Positions 29,650-37,543 of a DNA stretch of 64,000 nt are shown here, piece by piece. Source of the stretch: Rufibacter immobilis (GTDB lineage: Bacteria; Bacteroidota; Bacteroidia; Cytophagales; Hymenobacteraceae); the NCBI RefSeq assembly GCF_003721565.1, contig NZ_RJJE01000001.1, forward strand, positions 310,001-374,000. The letters are read 5' to 3'. The translations under genes and the position numbers were made by a program. The notes beneath the pieces are model-generated. The model saw only the letters and a program-made list of their open reading frames with translations. It was not told where the DNA came from and did no database searches. Within the stretch, counting starts at the first letter, position 1, and each line of letters opens with the position of its first letter.

Positions 29650-30390
29650 TCAATTTATCCCCAGCGATTTTGATTTATTTACTTTTCTCAGCCGCACCGG
29701 CGAGTCTGCTTCAATCACTTCTTTGGTGTATGATTTGGTCATGTGTTCCACGGGCATTTCAATGTTGAAATAGAGTTTTTCGGCCTCCAGTTCATTGGGG
29801 GTTCTCAGGGTCTGCACATCAAACTTCTGCTTCACCAAGCCTTGGCTGGTAGGCTCCAGACCCAGCATTCCCAGGATGGGGTACTCGTCCTGCGCCGAGA
29901 TCACCACCCAGGCGCTTTCCTCAGACCGACCATCGCCGCTGTCCAGGATAGTGCGCAGCAGGCCGCTGAACTTCAGGAGCCACATGCGGGCCTCAGCGGG
30001 CTCTTGACGCATATCGGCCAGGCTGCCCAGCCGGAAGATGATGTTGAGGCTGAACGGTGATTGGGCATACTCCTGCAAGAGCAGTTCCTTGGCCTCGTCT
30101 AACCGGCCTTGCTCCACCATTTTCATGGCCGCCAGTTCGCCCATGCCGCGGCCGTAGGGCGTATAGCCGGGCTGCTTGGTGTAACCGTAGTAGAGGTGGT
30201 GGAAATCAAAGAACGTGAGCATGGAGTCATTGGCCATGTAGCGCTCCAGCAAATGGGGGTAGTAAAAGGGGGAATCTTTGTCTTCAATGGCGCTATAGAC
30301 TTTGGTAAGGTCCACGTTGGAGATGGTCTGAGACATGCCTCTAAGGCAGCACAGGCATAGCATAAAGCTTACAAGTAAAGAACGTTTCAT
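29650..30390 (-). CDS. DUF4919 domain exported protein (copy 2)
   Basis: A 246-residue paralogue of the 28584-29243 gene. The start MKRSLLVSFMLCLCCLRGMSQ at 30390 gives a clean signal peptide. The shared landmarks are FYYPHLLERYMANDSMLTFFD, cut here after FYYPHLLERYMANDS, then HLYYGYTKQPGYTPYG and SGDGRSEESAWVVISAQDEY. It has a longer basic C-terminus (SPVRLRKVNKSKSLGIN). Its function is unknown; a secreted or periplasmic location is inferred. Confidence 0.82.
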   Translation of the reverse strand: MKRSLLVSFMLCLCCLRGMSQTISNVDLTKVYSAIEDKDSPFYYPHLLERYMANDSMLTFFDFHHLYYGYTKQPGYTPYGRGMGELAAMKMVEQGRLDEAKELLLQEYAQSPFSLNIIFRLGSLADMRQEPAEARMWLLKFSGLLRTILDSGDGRSEESAWVVISAQDEYPILGMLGLEPTSQGLVKQKFDVQTLRTPNELEAEKLYFNIEMPVEHMTKSYTKEVIEADSPVRLRKVNKSKSLGIN

Positions 30391-30500
30391 GGTTTTGGCT
30401 AATTTTGAAGACAACACCTCCCGCGGCCTCGCCTTTAATATATTATATTCATAACCTCTTCTACGCAAACAATTTAAGGTTGATTCTACTTTTAAGTTAA

Positions 30501-30525
30501 TTTCTAAAAAAGACTCCCTAAACGC
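30501..30525. repeat. Half copy of the palindromic GTTTAG repeat
   Basis: Only the right arm (aaaaaagactccctaaacgc) is recognisable. Confidence 0.45.
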
Positions 30526-30583
30526 TTATTTACAATTCATATTTTTTCTTCGGGCCGCCGTAGCGCCTTATGTAAACTTGCCG

Positions 30584-30591
30584 TACCTTTG
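30584..30591 (+). promoter_or_regulatory. Candidate -7 box before the cobalamin riboswitch
   Basis: TACCTTTG places the transcription start close to 30598, right at the 5' edge of the riboswitch. No good -33 TTTG was seen. Confidence 0.45.
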
Positions 30592-30597
30592 CGCCCG

Positions 30598-30775
30598 ATA
30601 TTGGTGACACCCCGGCCATCTGCCGACGGTGTCTTAAAAGGGAATCAGGTGTAAAACCTGAGCTGTACCCGCAACTGTTATCTTCAAAAGATTCTGCCCA
30701 CCGCATGCCACTGTCTGCTTTACCAGATGGGAAGGCCGGGCCAGAGAAGAGAGCCAGGAGACCTGCCAACGTCAT
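30598..30775 (+). promoter_or_regulatory. Cobalamin riboswitch (AdoCbl class)
   Basis: The aptamer hallmarks appear in order: a GGTGACACC/GGTGTC P3-type region, AAAAGGGAATCAGGTG with AAACCTGAGCTG, the TACCCGCAACTGT junction, and the B12 box AGCCAGGAGACCTGCC at 30752-30767. It lies about 115 bp before the TonB-dependent receptor start, so cobalamin should repress receptor synthesis. The exact ends are approximate. Confidence 0.95.
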
Positions 30776-30891
30776 ACATTCACCTGGAGGCTTTCGGGAA
30801 AAAAAGCAGCAAGGATGGTGGCCCGGCATGGGCTGGCATTTTCGGTTATTTCTTCCGCTTTAGTCTCCTCTGCTTTCACCAAGCCGAGGAC

Positions 30892-32820
30892 ATGACACAA
30901 CGTGCAGTATTTTTTGCTTACATACTAGGGCTGGCCAGTACCCTGCTGGCGCCAGAGACCTATGCCCAGACGCAGCTGCCAGACACGGTAGAACTGCGGG
31001 CGGTAACGGTGGCAGGCCATAAATACACCCGCTACGCCGCTGGTTCCCGCACCCAGTCCATAGACTCCCTGCTCCTAAGCCGACAGCCCGGCATTACCCT
31101 CGCCGATGTGCTCCAGCAGCGCAGCCCCCTGTACCTGAAAAGCTACGGCAACGGCATGACGGCCACCGTCGCCTTTAGGGGTACCACTGCCAGCCATACC
31201 GCCGTGCTTTGGAACGGGCTCAACATTGCCTTGCCCACGCTGGGGCTGACAGATTTTGCCTTGTTGCCGCCTTCTGCCCACACGCAGGTAGCGTTGCAGC
31301 ATGGGCCCGGCGGGGCCTTGCACGGCAGTGGGGCTGTGGGCGGCACGGTTCTCCTCAACAATCCGGTTTCTTTTGAGCCCCGGCGCGAAGTACAGGTACA
31401 GCAAGAACTGGGTAGTTTCGGGCATCGGCGGAGCGCCGCCAGTGGTTCATTCTCCAACGGCCGCCTTTCTCTCACGTCTTCGTTTACCCGCACCGCGTCT
31501 GACAATGATTTCCGGTTCAGGAACACCACTGTTTTTGGGGCGCCCCGGGAAACCCAGCAGAATGCCGCCTTTAAGCAGACCAGTTTCGCCCAAGATCTGC
31601 ATTACAAGCTTTCCCAGAACCAGCGGCTCACGGTACGGGGCTGGTACGTGAAGACCCACCGGCAGATTCAGCCGTCCATGGGCAGCGCCAACAACCATGC
31701 CGTCCAGGACGATGAAAACCTCCGCCTGATGGCCGAATGGCAGGGGCAGTTGGCTGGCGGTACCACCACCGTGCGGGGCGCGTGGTTCAAAGACCGCCTG
31801 GATTACGCAGAAAACGGAACCCCGTCTCTTTCCACGGTTTCTACCTATCAAAGCCAGGTGGAACATGAGCGCCAGCTGTTGCCGCACCTCCTGCTACAGG
31901 TAGGCGGCGAGGCCCAAGTATTTAAAGCGGAAGTAGGCGGTTACAGCGGCAACGTAGATGAAACCAGGTTCTCGGCCTACAGCTGGCTCAGGTATACTCC
32001 GGTGGATAAGCTACAGATCAACCTCAACGTGCGGCAGGCCTGGGTGCAGAGTTTCAACCCACCGTTCACCCCTACTTTGGGCGCTAACTATACGCTTCTC
32101 GCTACCGAAGGGAATACCCTCACCGCCAAAGCCAATGTCTCGCGCAGCTACCGGGTGCCTACCTTGAATGACCGTTTTTGGTACCCAAGCGGAAACCCAG
32201 ACCTGAAACCGGAAAACGGCTGGGGCTATGAAGCGGGTTTGGTCCATGCGTTCCAGCAAGGCAAACTAACTGGCACTACAGAAATAACAGGATACCGTCT
32301 TAAGGTAGAGGACTGGATCCAGTGGCAGACCAGAGGCGCATACTCAGAACCCGTGAACCTGCAGAACGTGCGCGGCTACGGCATGGAAGCAGATTACCGC
32401 TGGAATTTCCAAGCGGCCGAAAATGTACTTCTCTCCGGCGGTCTGGCCTATGCTTACACCATTTCTGAGCAAAAACTGCCCAATGCCTGGGCCGAACTGC
32501 AAGACCGCCAACTGTTTTATGTACCCAAACACAAAGTAGCCGGCTGGGCCGAGGTACGTTACCGCAACTGGTGGCTGGCCACGGATGCTACTTTCACCAG
32601 TAAGCGCTACACAGACAATGACAACAACAACTGGCTGGACCCTTATGCCCTCATAAACGCCAGCATAGGCAAGACCTTCGCCTGGCGCACCTTTGAGGCC
32701 CAGTTACAGGCGCAGGTGCAGAACCTTTCCAATACCGTGTACCAGACCATGGCCTACCGCGCTATGCCGCCGCGCAACTTCAGAATATCGCTCGGGCTTA
32801 AATGGGCCCAGCAGCCTTAA
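30892..32820 (+). CDS. TonB-dependent outer membrane receptor, B12 (BtuB-like)
   Basis: A 642-residue receptor starting MTQRAVFFAYILGLAS at 30892; upstream in-frame codons belong to the riboswitch. After the signal peptide, the plug domain includes ITLADVLQQRSPLYLKSYGN and HGPGGALHGSGAVGGTVLLN. The C-terminal barrel ends in the Phe-containing strand NFRISLGLKWAQQP. Control by a cobalamin riboswitch and adjacency to BtuG-like lipoproteins make cobalamin, or a corrinoid, the likely substrate. Inner-membrane BtuCD is not in the window. Confidence 0.93.
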   Translation: MTQRAVFFAYILGLASTLLAPETYAQTQLPDTVELRAVTVAGHKYTRYAAGSRTQSIDSLLLSRQPGITLADVLQQRSPLYLKSYGNGMTATVAFRGTTASHTAVLWNGLNIALPTLGLTDFALLPPSAHTQVALQHGPGGALHGSGAVGGTVLLNNPVSFEPRREVQVQQELGSFGHRRSAASGSFSNGRLSLTSSFTRTASDNDFRFRNTTVFGAPRETQQNAAFKQTSFAQDLHYKLSQNQRLTVRGWYVKTHRQIQPSMGSANNHAVQDDENLRLMAEWQGQLAGGTTTVRGAWFKDRLDYAENGTPSLSTVSTYQSQVEHERQLLPHLLLQVGGEAQVFKAEVGGYSGNVDETRFSAYSWLRYTPVDKLQINLNVRQAWVQSFNPPFTPTLGANYTLLATEGNTLTAKANVSRSYRVPTLNDRFWYPSGNPDLKPENGWGYEAGLVHAFQQGKLTGTTEITGYRLKVEDWIQWQTRGAYSEPVNLQNVRGYGMEADYRWNFQAAENVLLSGGLAYAYTISEQKLPNAWAELQDRQLFYVPKHKVAGWAEVRYRNWWLATDATFTSKRYTDNDNNNWLDPYALINASIGKTFAWRTFEAQLQAQVQNLSNTVYQTMAYRAMPPRNFRISLGLKWAQQP

Positions 32821-32849
32821 ACCAATTCTTTTACTCACTTAACTTTACT

Positions 32850-33902
32850 ATGAATCTTACCCAACTCAAGAAGCACTTCCTGTACGCACTGCTGGGCAGT
32901 ACCCTGCTTACCACCGCCTGTGACAGCGATAATGAAGACAACAGCCCCAAAGGCGCGTATGAACACGGCGTGTTTATCACTAACGAAGGTGCTTTTGGAC
33001 ACGGCAACGCTGAGATAAGCTACCTACTGCCCCAGACTAAGACGGTGCAACCGGAGCTGTTCAAGCAGGTAAACAACCGCCCTCTGGGCGATGCCGCCCA
33101 GTCCATCATGTTTGTTGAGGACAAAGCCTATATTGCCCTCAACGGCAGCAATAGAATTGAGGTAGTGAATGCCTACTCCTTCGCCTCCACCGGCGTGATC
33201 AACGGGTTGGAGATTCCCCGGTACATGGTCGCCCTTAACAGCAGAAAAGCATACGTGACGGAATACGTGGGCTACGAATTCTTCGGGTACACCGGGCCGG
33301 GCCGCGTTTCTGTGCTGGACCTCACCACCAACACCGTCTCCAAAACCATTGACGTGGGCAAACTGCCTGAAGGCTTGCTCCTCCACAACGGGAAACTGTA
33401 CGTGGCCAACAGTGACGGAAACACCGTCTCCGTGATCAACACCACCACAGATGCGGTAGAAACCACCCTTACCGTAGGCGAAGGCCCTAAGTTTCTGGTA
33501 CTGGATGCCAACCAGAAGATCTGGGTGTTAAGAGGCGGATATTCAGAGGCGGGCGCTCTGGTGAAGATTGACCCGGTCAACAATCACGCCATCACCAGTT
33601 ACACCCTGCCGGGCGAATCTCTGGGGGCGGGTCAGCTTACCATCAACGGAGCGAAGAACACGCTTTACTACTCTTACGGTGGCCGCATCTATTCCATGTC
33701 TACCACGGCTACCGCTGCCCCTACCGCGCCCATCATCCGTAGAGACCCGTATGGTTTGGGCATTGACCCAGAGACCAATGTTCTGTACCTGGGCATAGGC
33801 GACTTCAGTTCCAACGGCTGGGCCATCCGGTACCAGCCATCCGGCACCGTTATTGACTCATTCCAGGTAAGAATAGCGCCCAACGGCTTCTCTTTCAGAT
33901 AA
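32850..33902 (+). CDS. BtuG-like beta-propeller surface lipoprotein (copy 1)
   Basis: A 350-residue lipoprotein: MNLTQLKKHFLYALLGSTLL then TTAC, followed by acidic DSDNEDN, a typical surface-export context. The start at 32850 avoids the long overlap with the receptor gene. YncE/DUF5074-like propeller blades are visible, e.g. VSVLDLTTNTVSKTIDVGKL and VSVINTTTDAVETTLTVG. In Bacteroides, BtuG proteins of this fold bind B12 with very high affinity and cap BtuB; position after a riboswitch-controlled receptor supports the same role here. Confidence 0.88.
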   Translation: MNLTQLKKHFLYALLGSTLLTTACDSDNEDNSPKGAYEHGVFITNEGAFGHGNAEISYLLPQTKTVQPELFKQVNNRPLGDAAQSIMFVEDKAYIALNGSNRIEVVNAYSFASTGVINGLEIPRYMVALNSRKAYVTEYVGYEFFGYTGPGRVSVLDLTTNTVSKTIDVGKLPEGLLLHNGKLYVANSDGNTVSVINTTTDAVETTLTVGEGPKFLVLDANQKIWVLRGGYSEAGALVKIDPVNNHAITSYTLPGESLGAGQLTINGAKNTLYYSYGGRIYSMSTTATAAPTAPIIRRDPYGLGIDPETNVLYLGIGDFSSNGWAIRYQPSGTVIDSFQVRIAPNGFSFR

Positions 33903-33903
33903 G

Positions 33904-33943
33904 GCGTTTAGGGGCCGTTTTTTGAAAATCAGGCGCAAAACGC
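33904..33943. repeat. Palindromic GTTTAG repeat
   Basis: Left arm gcgtttaggggccgtttttt, right arm degenerated (aggcgcaaaacgc), merging into the next terminator. Confidence 0.7.
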
Positions 33944-33982
33944 AGAACCGCCAGCTCTTTAGGGTTGGCGGTTCTGCGTTTT
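33937..33982 (+). terminator. Terminator after first BtuG-like gene
   Basis: AAAACGCAGAACCGCCA pairs with TGGCGGTTCTGCGTTTT around a 12-base loop. Strong and symmetric, so it would separate the two BtuG-like genes. Confidence 0.85.
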
Positions 33983-34076
33983 ATCTGTCCAGGCAGAAAA
34001 GAAAAAGCGCAGTACAGCGTTTCTGAATCACAACTCCATCAAAAGCTATTACTTCTAATTTTTCTACCTTAGCAGG

Positions 34077-35147
34077 ATGAACACAGATTTCCCTTTCATC
34101 AGGCAGGCACTGTCTGTTTTTTTTGCTGCCCTTGCGTTTGGGTTCTCCGGCTGTGAGGAGGAAACGAAGGAGTTGGTTCCCACCTATGAGGCGGGAGTCC
34201 TTATTTCCAGCGCCACCACTACTCCCCCCGCTAACGGCAACCTGAGCTACTATGACCGTGGCACCAACACCCTGGAGCCCGATATCTTCAATAAAGTGAA
34301 TAACCAGTTCCTGTCTGGCGGAGTGCGGTCCATGACAAGCGCCTTTGACAAAATGTACCTGATTACAGATGCCCGACAGGTAGAGGTACTCATGGCCAAT
34401 ACCCTTCTCCTCTCCGGTGCCATCCAAGAAATAGAAGACCCGCAGCGGATGGTAGCACTCAACAACCAGCGAGGTTTCATAAGCAACTGGATCACCACCC
34501 TACCAGCCTCCGGACAGGTGGCGGCACCAGACTCCGGACAGGTCCTGGAAGTGAACCTCCGCACGCTTGCTGTCATAGACACCATTAAAACCGGCAAACA
34601 ACCCACGGCTATGGCGCTTGCGGGTACCCGTCTGTTTGTAGCCAACCTAGCTGAAAATAGGGTGAACGTCATCAACACCACCACCAACCGCGTAGACACT
34701 ACCCTTACCGTAGGTGCCGCGCCCAACAGCATGGTCATAGACGGCGCAGGGTTCCTCTGGATCTTGTGCGGCGGGAAATCCGGCGCGGACGCTACCAAAG
34801 GTCAGCTGGTACGTGTCACGCCCAACAACCTGCTCAACAAAGCCGTGGTGTTTGAATTCCCCAATGCAGCCACTACGCCCACCAGCCTCACGCTCAGCGC
34901 CTCCAGAAACCGTCTGTATTATTTGTACAACGGCGTTTACCAAATGGACATAGCCGCCACCGGCTTACCCCGGAACCCACTCATTCCGCGGGCGCTAGAA
35001 ACCGTTGCCCAAGACCCCAATGATGGTTTTCTGTACACTTCCAGAACGGCCAGCACCGAGAATTGGGTCATCCGGTACCGGAGCAACGGAACCGTAGTAG
35101 ACTCTTTCCAAGTGCAGGGGCCACCCACCGGCTACCACTTCAGATAA
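34077..35147 (+). CDS. BtuG-like beta-propeller surface lipoprotein (copy 2)
   Basis: A 356-residue paralogue of the preceding gene. The signal MNTDFPFIRQALSVFFAALA ends at GFSGC, followed by acidic EEETKE. Propeller blades include VNVINTTTNRVDTTLTVGAA, almost the same as in copy 1, and the two proteins share the ending TVVDSFQV-x-PxG-F-R. A terminator lies between them, so it may have its own promoter. Probably a second corrinoid-binding or surface glycan-like propeller with different specificity (inference). Confidence 0.85.
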   Translation: MNTDFPFIRQALSVFFAALAFGFSGCEEETKELVPTYEAGVLISSATTTPPANGNLSYYDRGTNTLEPDIFNKVNNQFLSGGVRSMTSAFDKMYLITDARQVEVLMANTLLLSGAIQEIEDPQRMVALNNQRGFISNWITTLPASGQVAAPDSGQVLEVNLRTLAVIDTIKTGKQPTAMALAGTRLFVANLAENRVNVINTTTNRVDTTLTVGAAPNSMVIDGAGFLWILCGGKSGADATKGQLVRVTPNNLLNKAVVFEFPNAATTPTSLTLSASRNRLYYLYNGVYQMDIAATGLPRNPLIPRALETVAQDPNDGFLYTSRTASTENWVIRYRSNGTVVDSFQVQGPPTGYHFR

Positions 35148-35148
35148 G

Positions 35149-35185
35149 CGTTTAGCGGCTCTTTTTTTGAAAACAGGCCTAAAAC
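35149..35185. repeat. Palindromic GTTTAG repeat
   Basis: Arms cgtttagcggctcttttt and gaaaacaggcctaaaac, directly after the stop codon of the second BtuG-like gene. Confidence 0.8.
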
Positions 35186-35224
35186 AATGAAGCCTGCCCT
35201 TAACCGGGCAGGCTTCATTGTTTT
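35181..35224. terminator. Bidirectional terminator
   Basis: AAAACAATGAAGCCTGCCC pairs with GGGCAGGCTTCATTGTTTT around six bases, between convergent genes. Confidence 0.88.
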
Positions 35225-35243
35225 AGGGTTCTATTGCACCATG

Positions 35244-35573
35244 TTAATTGCCGGTGCTTGTATTACTTCCGGCGGCGGCGCCAACCCCTGGTCTGGTTGA
35301 GCCACCGTTACGCTCTCTCAGTTTGTCTTCCTGCTGGTCGTAGATCGCTTGGTTTGTGGAGTCGGTGCCGGTGGTGTTGAGGTCATCCTGGCTATTGTCT
35401 GAGACACCCTGAGGGTTATTTTCAGTGGGGCTTTTATCCTTGAAGTCACTTTCTTCCACGTTGGTCTCGCCTTCATTGGTGCCGGTGCTGCACGCCGAGG
35501 TGCCTACCATCAAGGCACCGCCCAACAGCATGGCCCAGGAAAGGCGTTTTAGGGAAATCATTCGCTTTTTCAT
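35244..35573 (-). CDS. Small low-complexity lipoprotein
   Basis: A 109-residue lipoprotein. The signal MKKRMISLKRLSWAMLLGGA runs to a lipobox at TSAC. The mature part is disordered and rich in Asn, Asp, Thr, Ser and Gly (ETNVEESDFKDKSPTENN) with a Gly/Ala/Ser tail. No motif suggests an activity. It is divergent from the disordered protein at 35811, which has similar composition, and the two may be functionally linked or simply both envelope/stress proteins. Confidence 0.7.
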   Translation of the reverse strand: MKKRMISLKRLSWAMLLGGALMVGTSACSTGTNEGETNVEESDFKDKSPTENNPQGVSDNSQDDLNTTGTDSTNQAIYDQQEDKLRERNGGSTRPGVGAAAGSNTSTGN

Positions 35574-35810
35574 AGTTCTGGTTCAGTAGAGTGGCACATA
35601 AGCGGCCGGCAGCGGGGCTACGGGCCTTGTCCAGAGGTAGTACGGGCTTCGTTGTCTTTGAGTTAACCCGCGGGGGCCATTAGGGCTAATTTGTGAGATG
35701 GCTGGTTTGGGCTTAACCTTAACGGGCCTTGTCTTCGTACAACGGGTACCCCCAGATACCCTGGCGCAGGTAGTTTGTATAAGTTTTACTTTAAATAAGG
35801 AGACCAAGCC

Positions 35811-36353
35811 ATGACCAAAGGAAAAGGTGACAACAGCCCTAAGCAACATAGACCAGACCAAGACCGCAGCTGGCGCGACATCAACAGCCAAGACGATAAT
35901 CTCAACAACAGCAACCGGCACAACAACAACCCGCCGTATGAAGGCTCCCCGGAGACCCGGTCCAATCCGCAGGCTTCGGGCAGCGGAAACCAGAAGTCGG
36001 CGAACGGCAGCCAGAACGATGACTTCGGGGCCGGCGTAAGCGGGCAGCCCAACAACAGCCATAACCACAACCCAGACCAGGGCAACAACCCGCCCAAGTT
36101 CCAGGATGGTCCCGTAGCCGGCGGCGCCGACAATACCCGCGGGGAGAACGTACCGTCCAGGGAAGGACACGGCGGCGGAGCCAAGAAAGGGAAATTTGAC
36201 CCAGAGCAACACAGTCCGCAGGGCTCGCACGCCAACCCCTCAGATACCCGCGGGTCTGATTCTTCTGACAAAGAGTTCCGGAACAACCAACCCAATGCCA
36301 GCACCCTCAAAGGGCACAAGGACAAAGAAGGGCTAGGCAACGAGAAAGAATAA
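35811..36353 (+). CDS. Disordered Asn/Gly/Ser/His-rich protein
   Basis: A 180-residue strongly hydrophilic protein with no signal peptide, no hydrophobic core and only one or two aromatic residues per 30. A clear ribosome-binding site (aaggaga, eight bases before ATG) supports it, although longer frames exist on the opposite strand. Composition (KSANGSQNDDFGAGVSGQPN, SHNHNPDQGNNPP) resembles desiccation- or stress-related hydrophilins, but no LEA or Ku-like motif is seen. Function unknown. Confidence 0.65.
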   Translation: MTKGKGDNSPKQHRPDQDRSWRDINSQDDNLNNSNRHNNNPPYEGSPETRSNPQASGSGNQKSANGSQNDDFGAGVSGQPNNSHNHNPDQGNNPPKFQDGPVAGGADNTRGENVPSREGHGGGAKKGKFDPEQHSPQGSHANPSDTRGSDSSDKEFRNNQPNASTLKGHKDKEGLGNEKE

Positions 36354-36372
36354 TGTCATCTACTGAGGCAGC

Positions 36373-36410
36373 CGTTTAGGGGCTGTTTTTTCAAAAAGAC
36401 CCGGGAAACG
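36373..36410. repeat. Palindromic GTTTAG repeat fused to a terminator
   Basis: Left arm cgtttaggggctgttttttc is consensus; the right arm aaaaagacccgggaaacg has been partly replaced by the next hairpin. Confidence 0.65.
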
Positions 36411-36427
36411 CCCGGGTCTTTCTTTTT
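36394..36427 (+). terminator. Terminator after the disordered protein gene
   Basis: AAAGACCCGGG, AAACG loop, CCCGGGTCTTT and then a T-rich tract. A convincing intrinsic terminator. Confidence 0.85.
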
Positions 36428-36514
36428 AAGGCGTATCATCCTAGGTTTGGGCAAGAAACCAGCTTTGCCGTATCTTCGCAGAAGCGTTTGCACCGGCAGC
36501 GTAACCAAAAGCGT

Positions 36515-37138
36515 ATGGAAGCACAACAGAATATCATCACCCCAGAGGTAGTGGCGCAAAGCCTACCGTTTAGCGGCTACCTGGAACTGGTGCGGGCGGC
36601 AGTGGCCCAGGAAAAGACCACCGGTCTGGAGCAGTCTGCTTTTCTGGCCCAACTCACCAAAGACAACCTGGCCATTATGGAGCGCACGTACCAAACACCG
36701 CTTGAGCCAGATTTGGTGAACCTGCTGCGCGAGGTACCCCGGCCCCAACTGTGGCTGGTGCTCACCGAAGGCTGGTGCGGAGACGCCGCGGTACATCTTC
36801 CGGTGCTGGCCGCGCTGGCCGATCAATCGGCGGAGATTGAGCTGAGAACGGTGCTGCGCTCTGAACAACCCGCCGTCATGGACGCCTACCTCACCAACGG
36901 CGGCAAAAGCATTCCCAAACTGATTGCGCTGCACGCCCAGACGTTGCAGCCTCTTGGTACCTGGGGGCCGCGCCCGCAGGTGTTGCAGGACTATGTGCTG
37001 GAACTGAAAAAGCAGGAACTGCCCCTGTTGGACTTCATTAAAAAGTCTTTGCAGCACTCAGAGGAAGACAACGGGCAGGCGCTGCAAGCCGAATTACTGC
37101 ACCTGCTCCCCCACTGGGTGAGAGCCTCTTTGACATAA
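36515..37138 (+). CDS. Thioredoxin-fold family protein, single-Cys active site
   Basis: A 207-residue cytosolic protein starting MEAQQNIITPEVVAQS at 36515. The thioredoxin-like strand and active-site turn read WLVLTEGWCGDAAVHLPVL, with WCGDA at residues 87-91. Only the first Cys of the usual CxxC is present, so a classical dithiol exchange is not expected. The later segment SIPKLIALHAQTLQPLGTWG includes the cis-Pro region. The family is common in Bacteroidota and uncharacterised. It ends one base before the next gene. Confidence 0.82.
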   Translation: MEAQQNIITPEVVAQSLPFSGYLELVRAAVAQEKTTGLEQSAFLAQLTKDNLAIMERTYQTPLEPDLVNLLREVPRPQLWLVLTEGWCGDAAVHLPVLAALADQSAEIELRTVLRSEQPAVMDAYLTNGGKSIPKLIALHAQTLQPLGTWGPRPQVLQDYVLELKKQELPLLDFIKKSLQHSEEDNGQALQAELLHLLPHWVRASLT

Positions 37139-37139
37139 C

Positions 37140-37454
37140 ATGGCCAAAACAATCAAAAGACACCCCTTCCAGCGCGACTGGCGGCGCGACCTGCTCATTG
37201 CCGCGCTCATTAGCCTGTTGCTGGCCATGGCCTTGCTGCTCTACACCTTCGGGCTCACCAGTGATTTTATCCTGCGGCTGCTCAACGCGTTTCTGGCCAT
37301 CTTTATTCTGGGTGCGGGCACGGCCTTTGTCATTGTGCCCGGGGTGAACTGGGTGTTTCAGCGCTTCTTCGGGAAAAAGACGAAGGCAGCATCGGCCGCC
37401 AGGCCCAAACGAAACACGCCCAGAGCCCCTAAAGCGCCTACCTGGGAAGAATAG
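37140..37454 (+). CDS. Small two-helix membrane protein
   Basis: A 104-residue protein with a basic N-terminus (AKTIKRHPFQRDWRRD), two adjacent transmembrane helices (LLIAALISLLLAMALLLYTF and LLNAFLAIFILGAGTAFVIV) and a very basic C-terminal tail (KKTKAASAARPKRN). It begins one base after the thioredoxin-like gene and is likely co-translated. I do not recognise the family; an inner-membrane protein is inferred. Confidence 0.7.
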   Translation: MAKTIKRHPFQRDWRRDLLIAALISLLLAMALLLYTFGLTSDFILRLLNAFLAIFILGAGTAFVIVPGVNWVFQRFFGKKTKAASAARPKRNTPRAPKAPTWEE

Positions 37455-37543
37455 CCTACATCCCACACTCTTTAACTGCACTTCTGTGCGTTGTTTCCTG
37501 TTATACCCGTAGATTCACACGTCAATAACTCACTTCATTGTCC

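Noticed and set aside
35583-36340. Minus-strand frames of 184-215 codons opposite the 35811 gene
   Set aside because: They are Leu/Ser- or Val-rich shadows of an Asn/Gly-rich gene; the plus frame has a strong ribosome site and the shadows do not.
36563-36580. Sequence ccgtttagcggctac in the thioredoxin-like gene as another coding repeat
   Set aside because: Only a left-arm-like 14-mer is present and no right arm follows, so chance resemblance is more likely.
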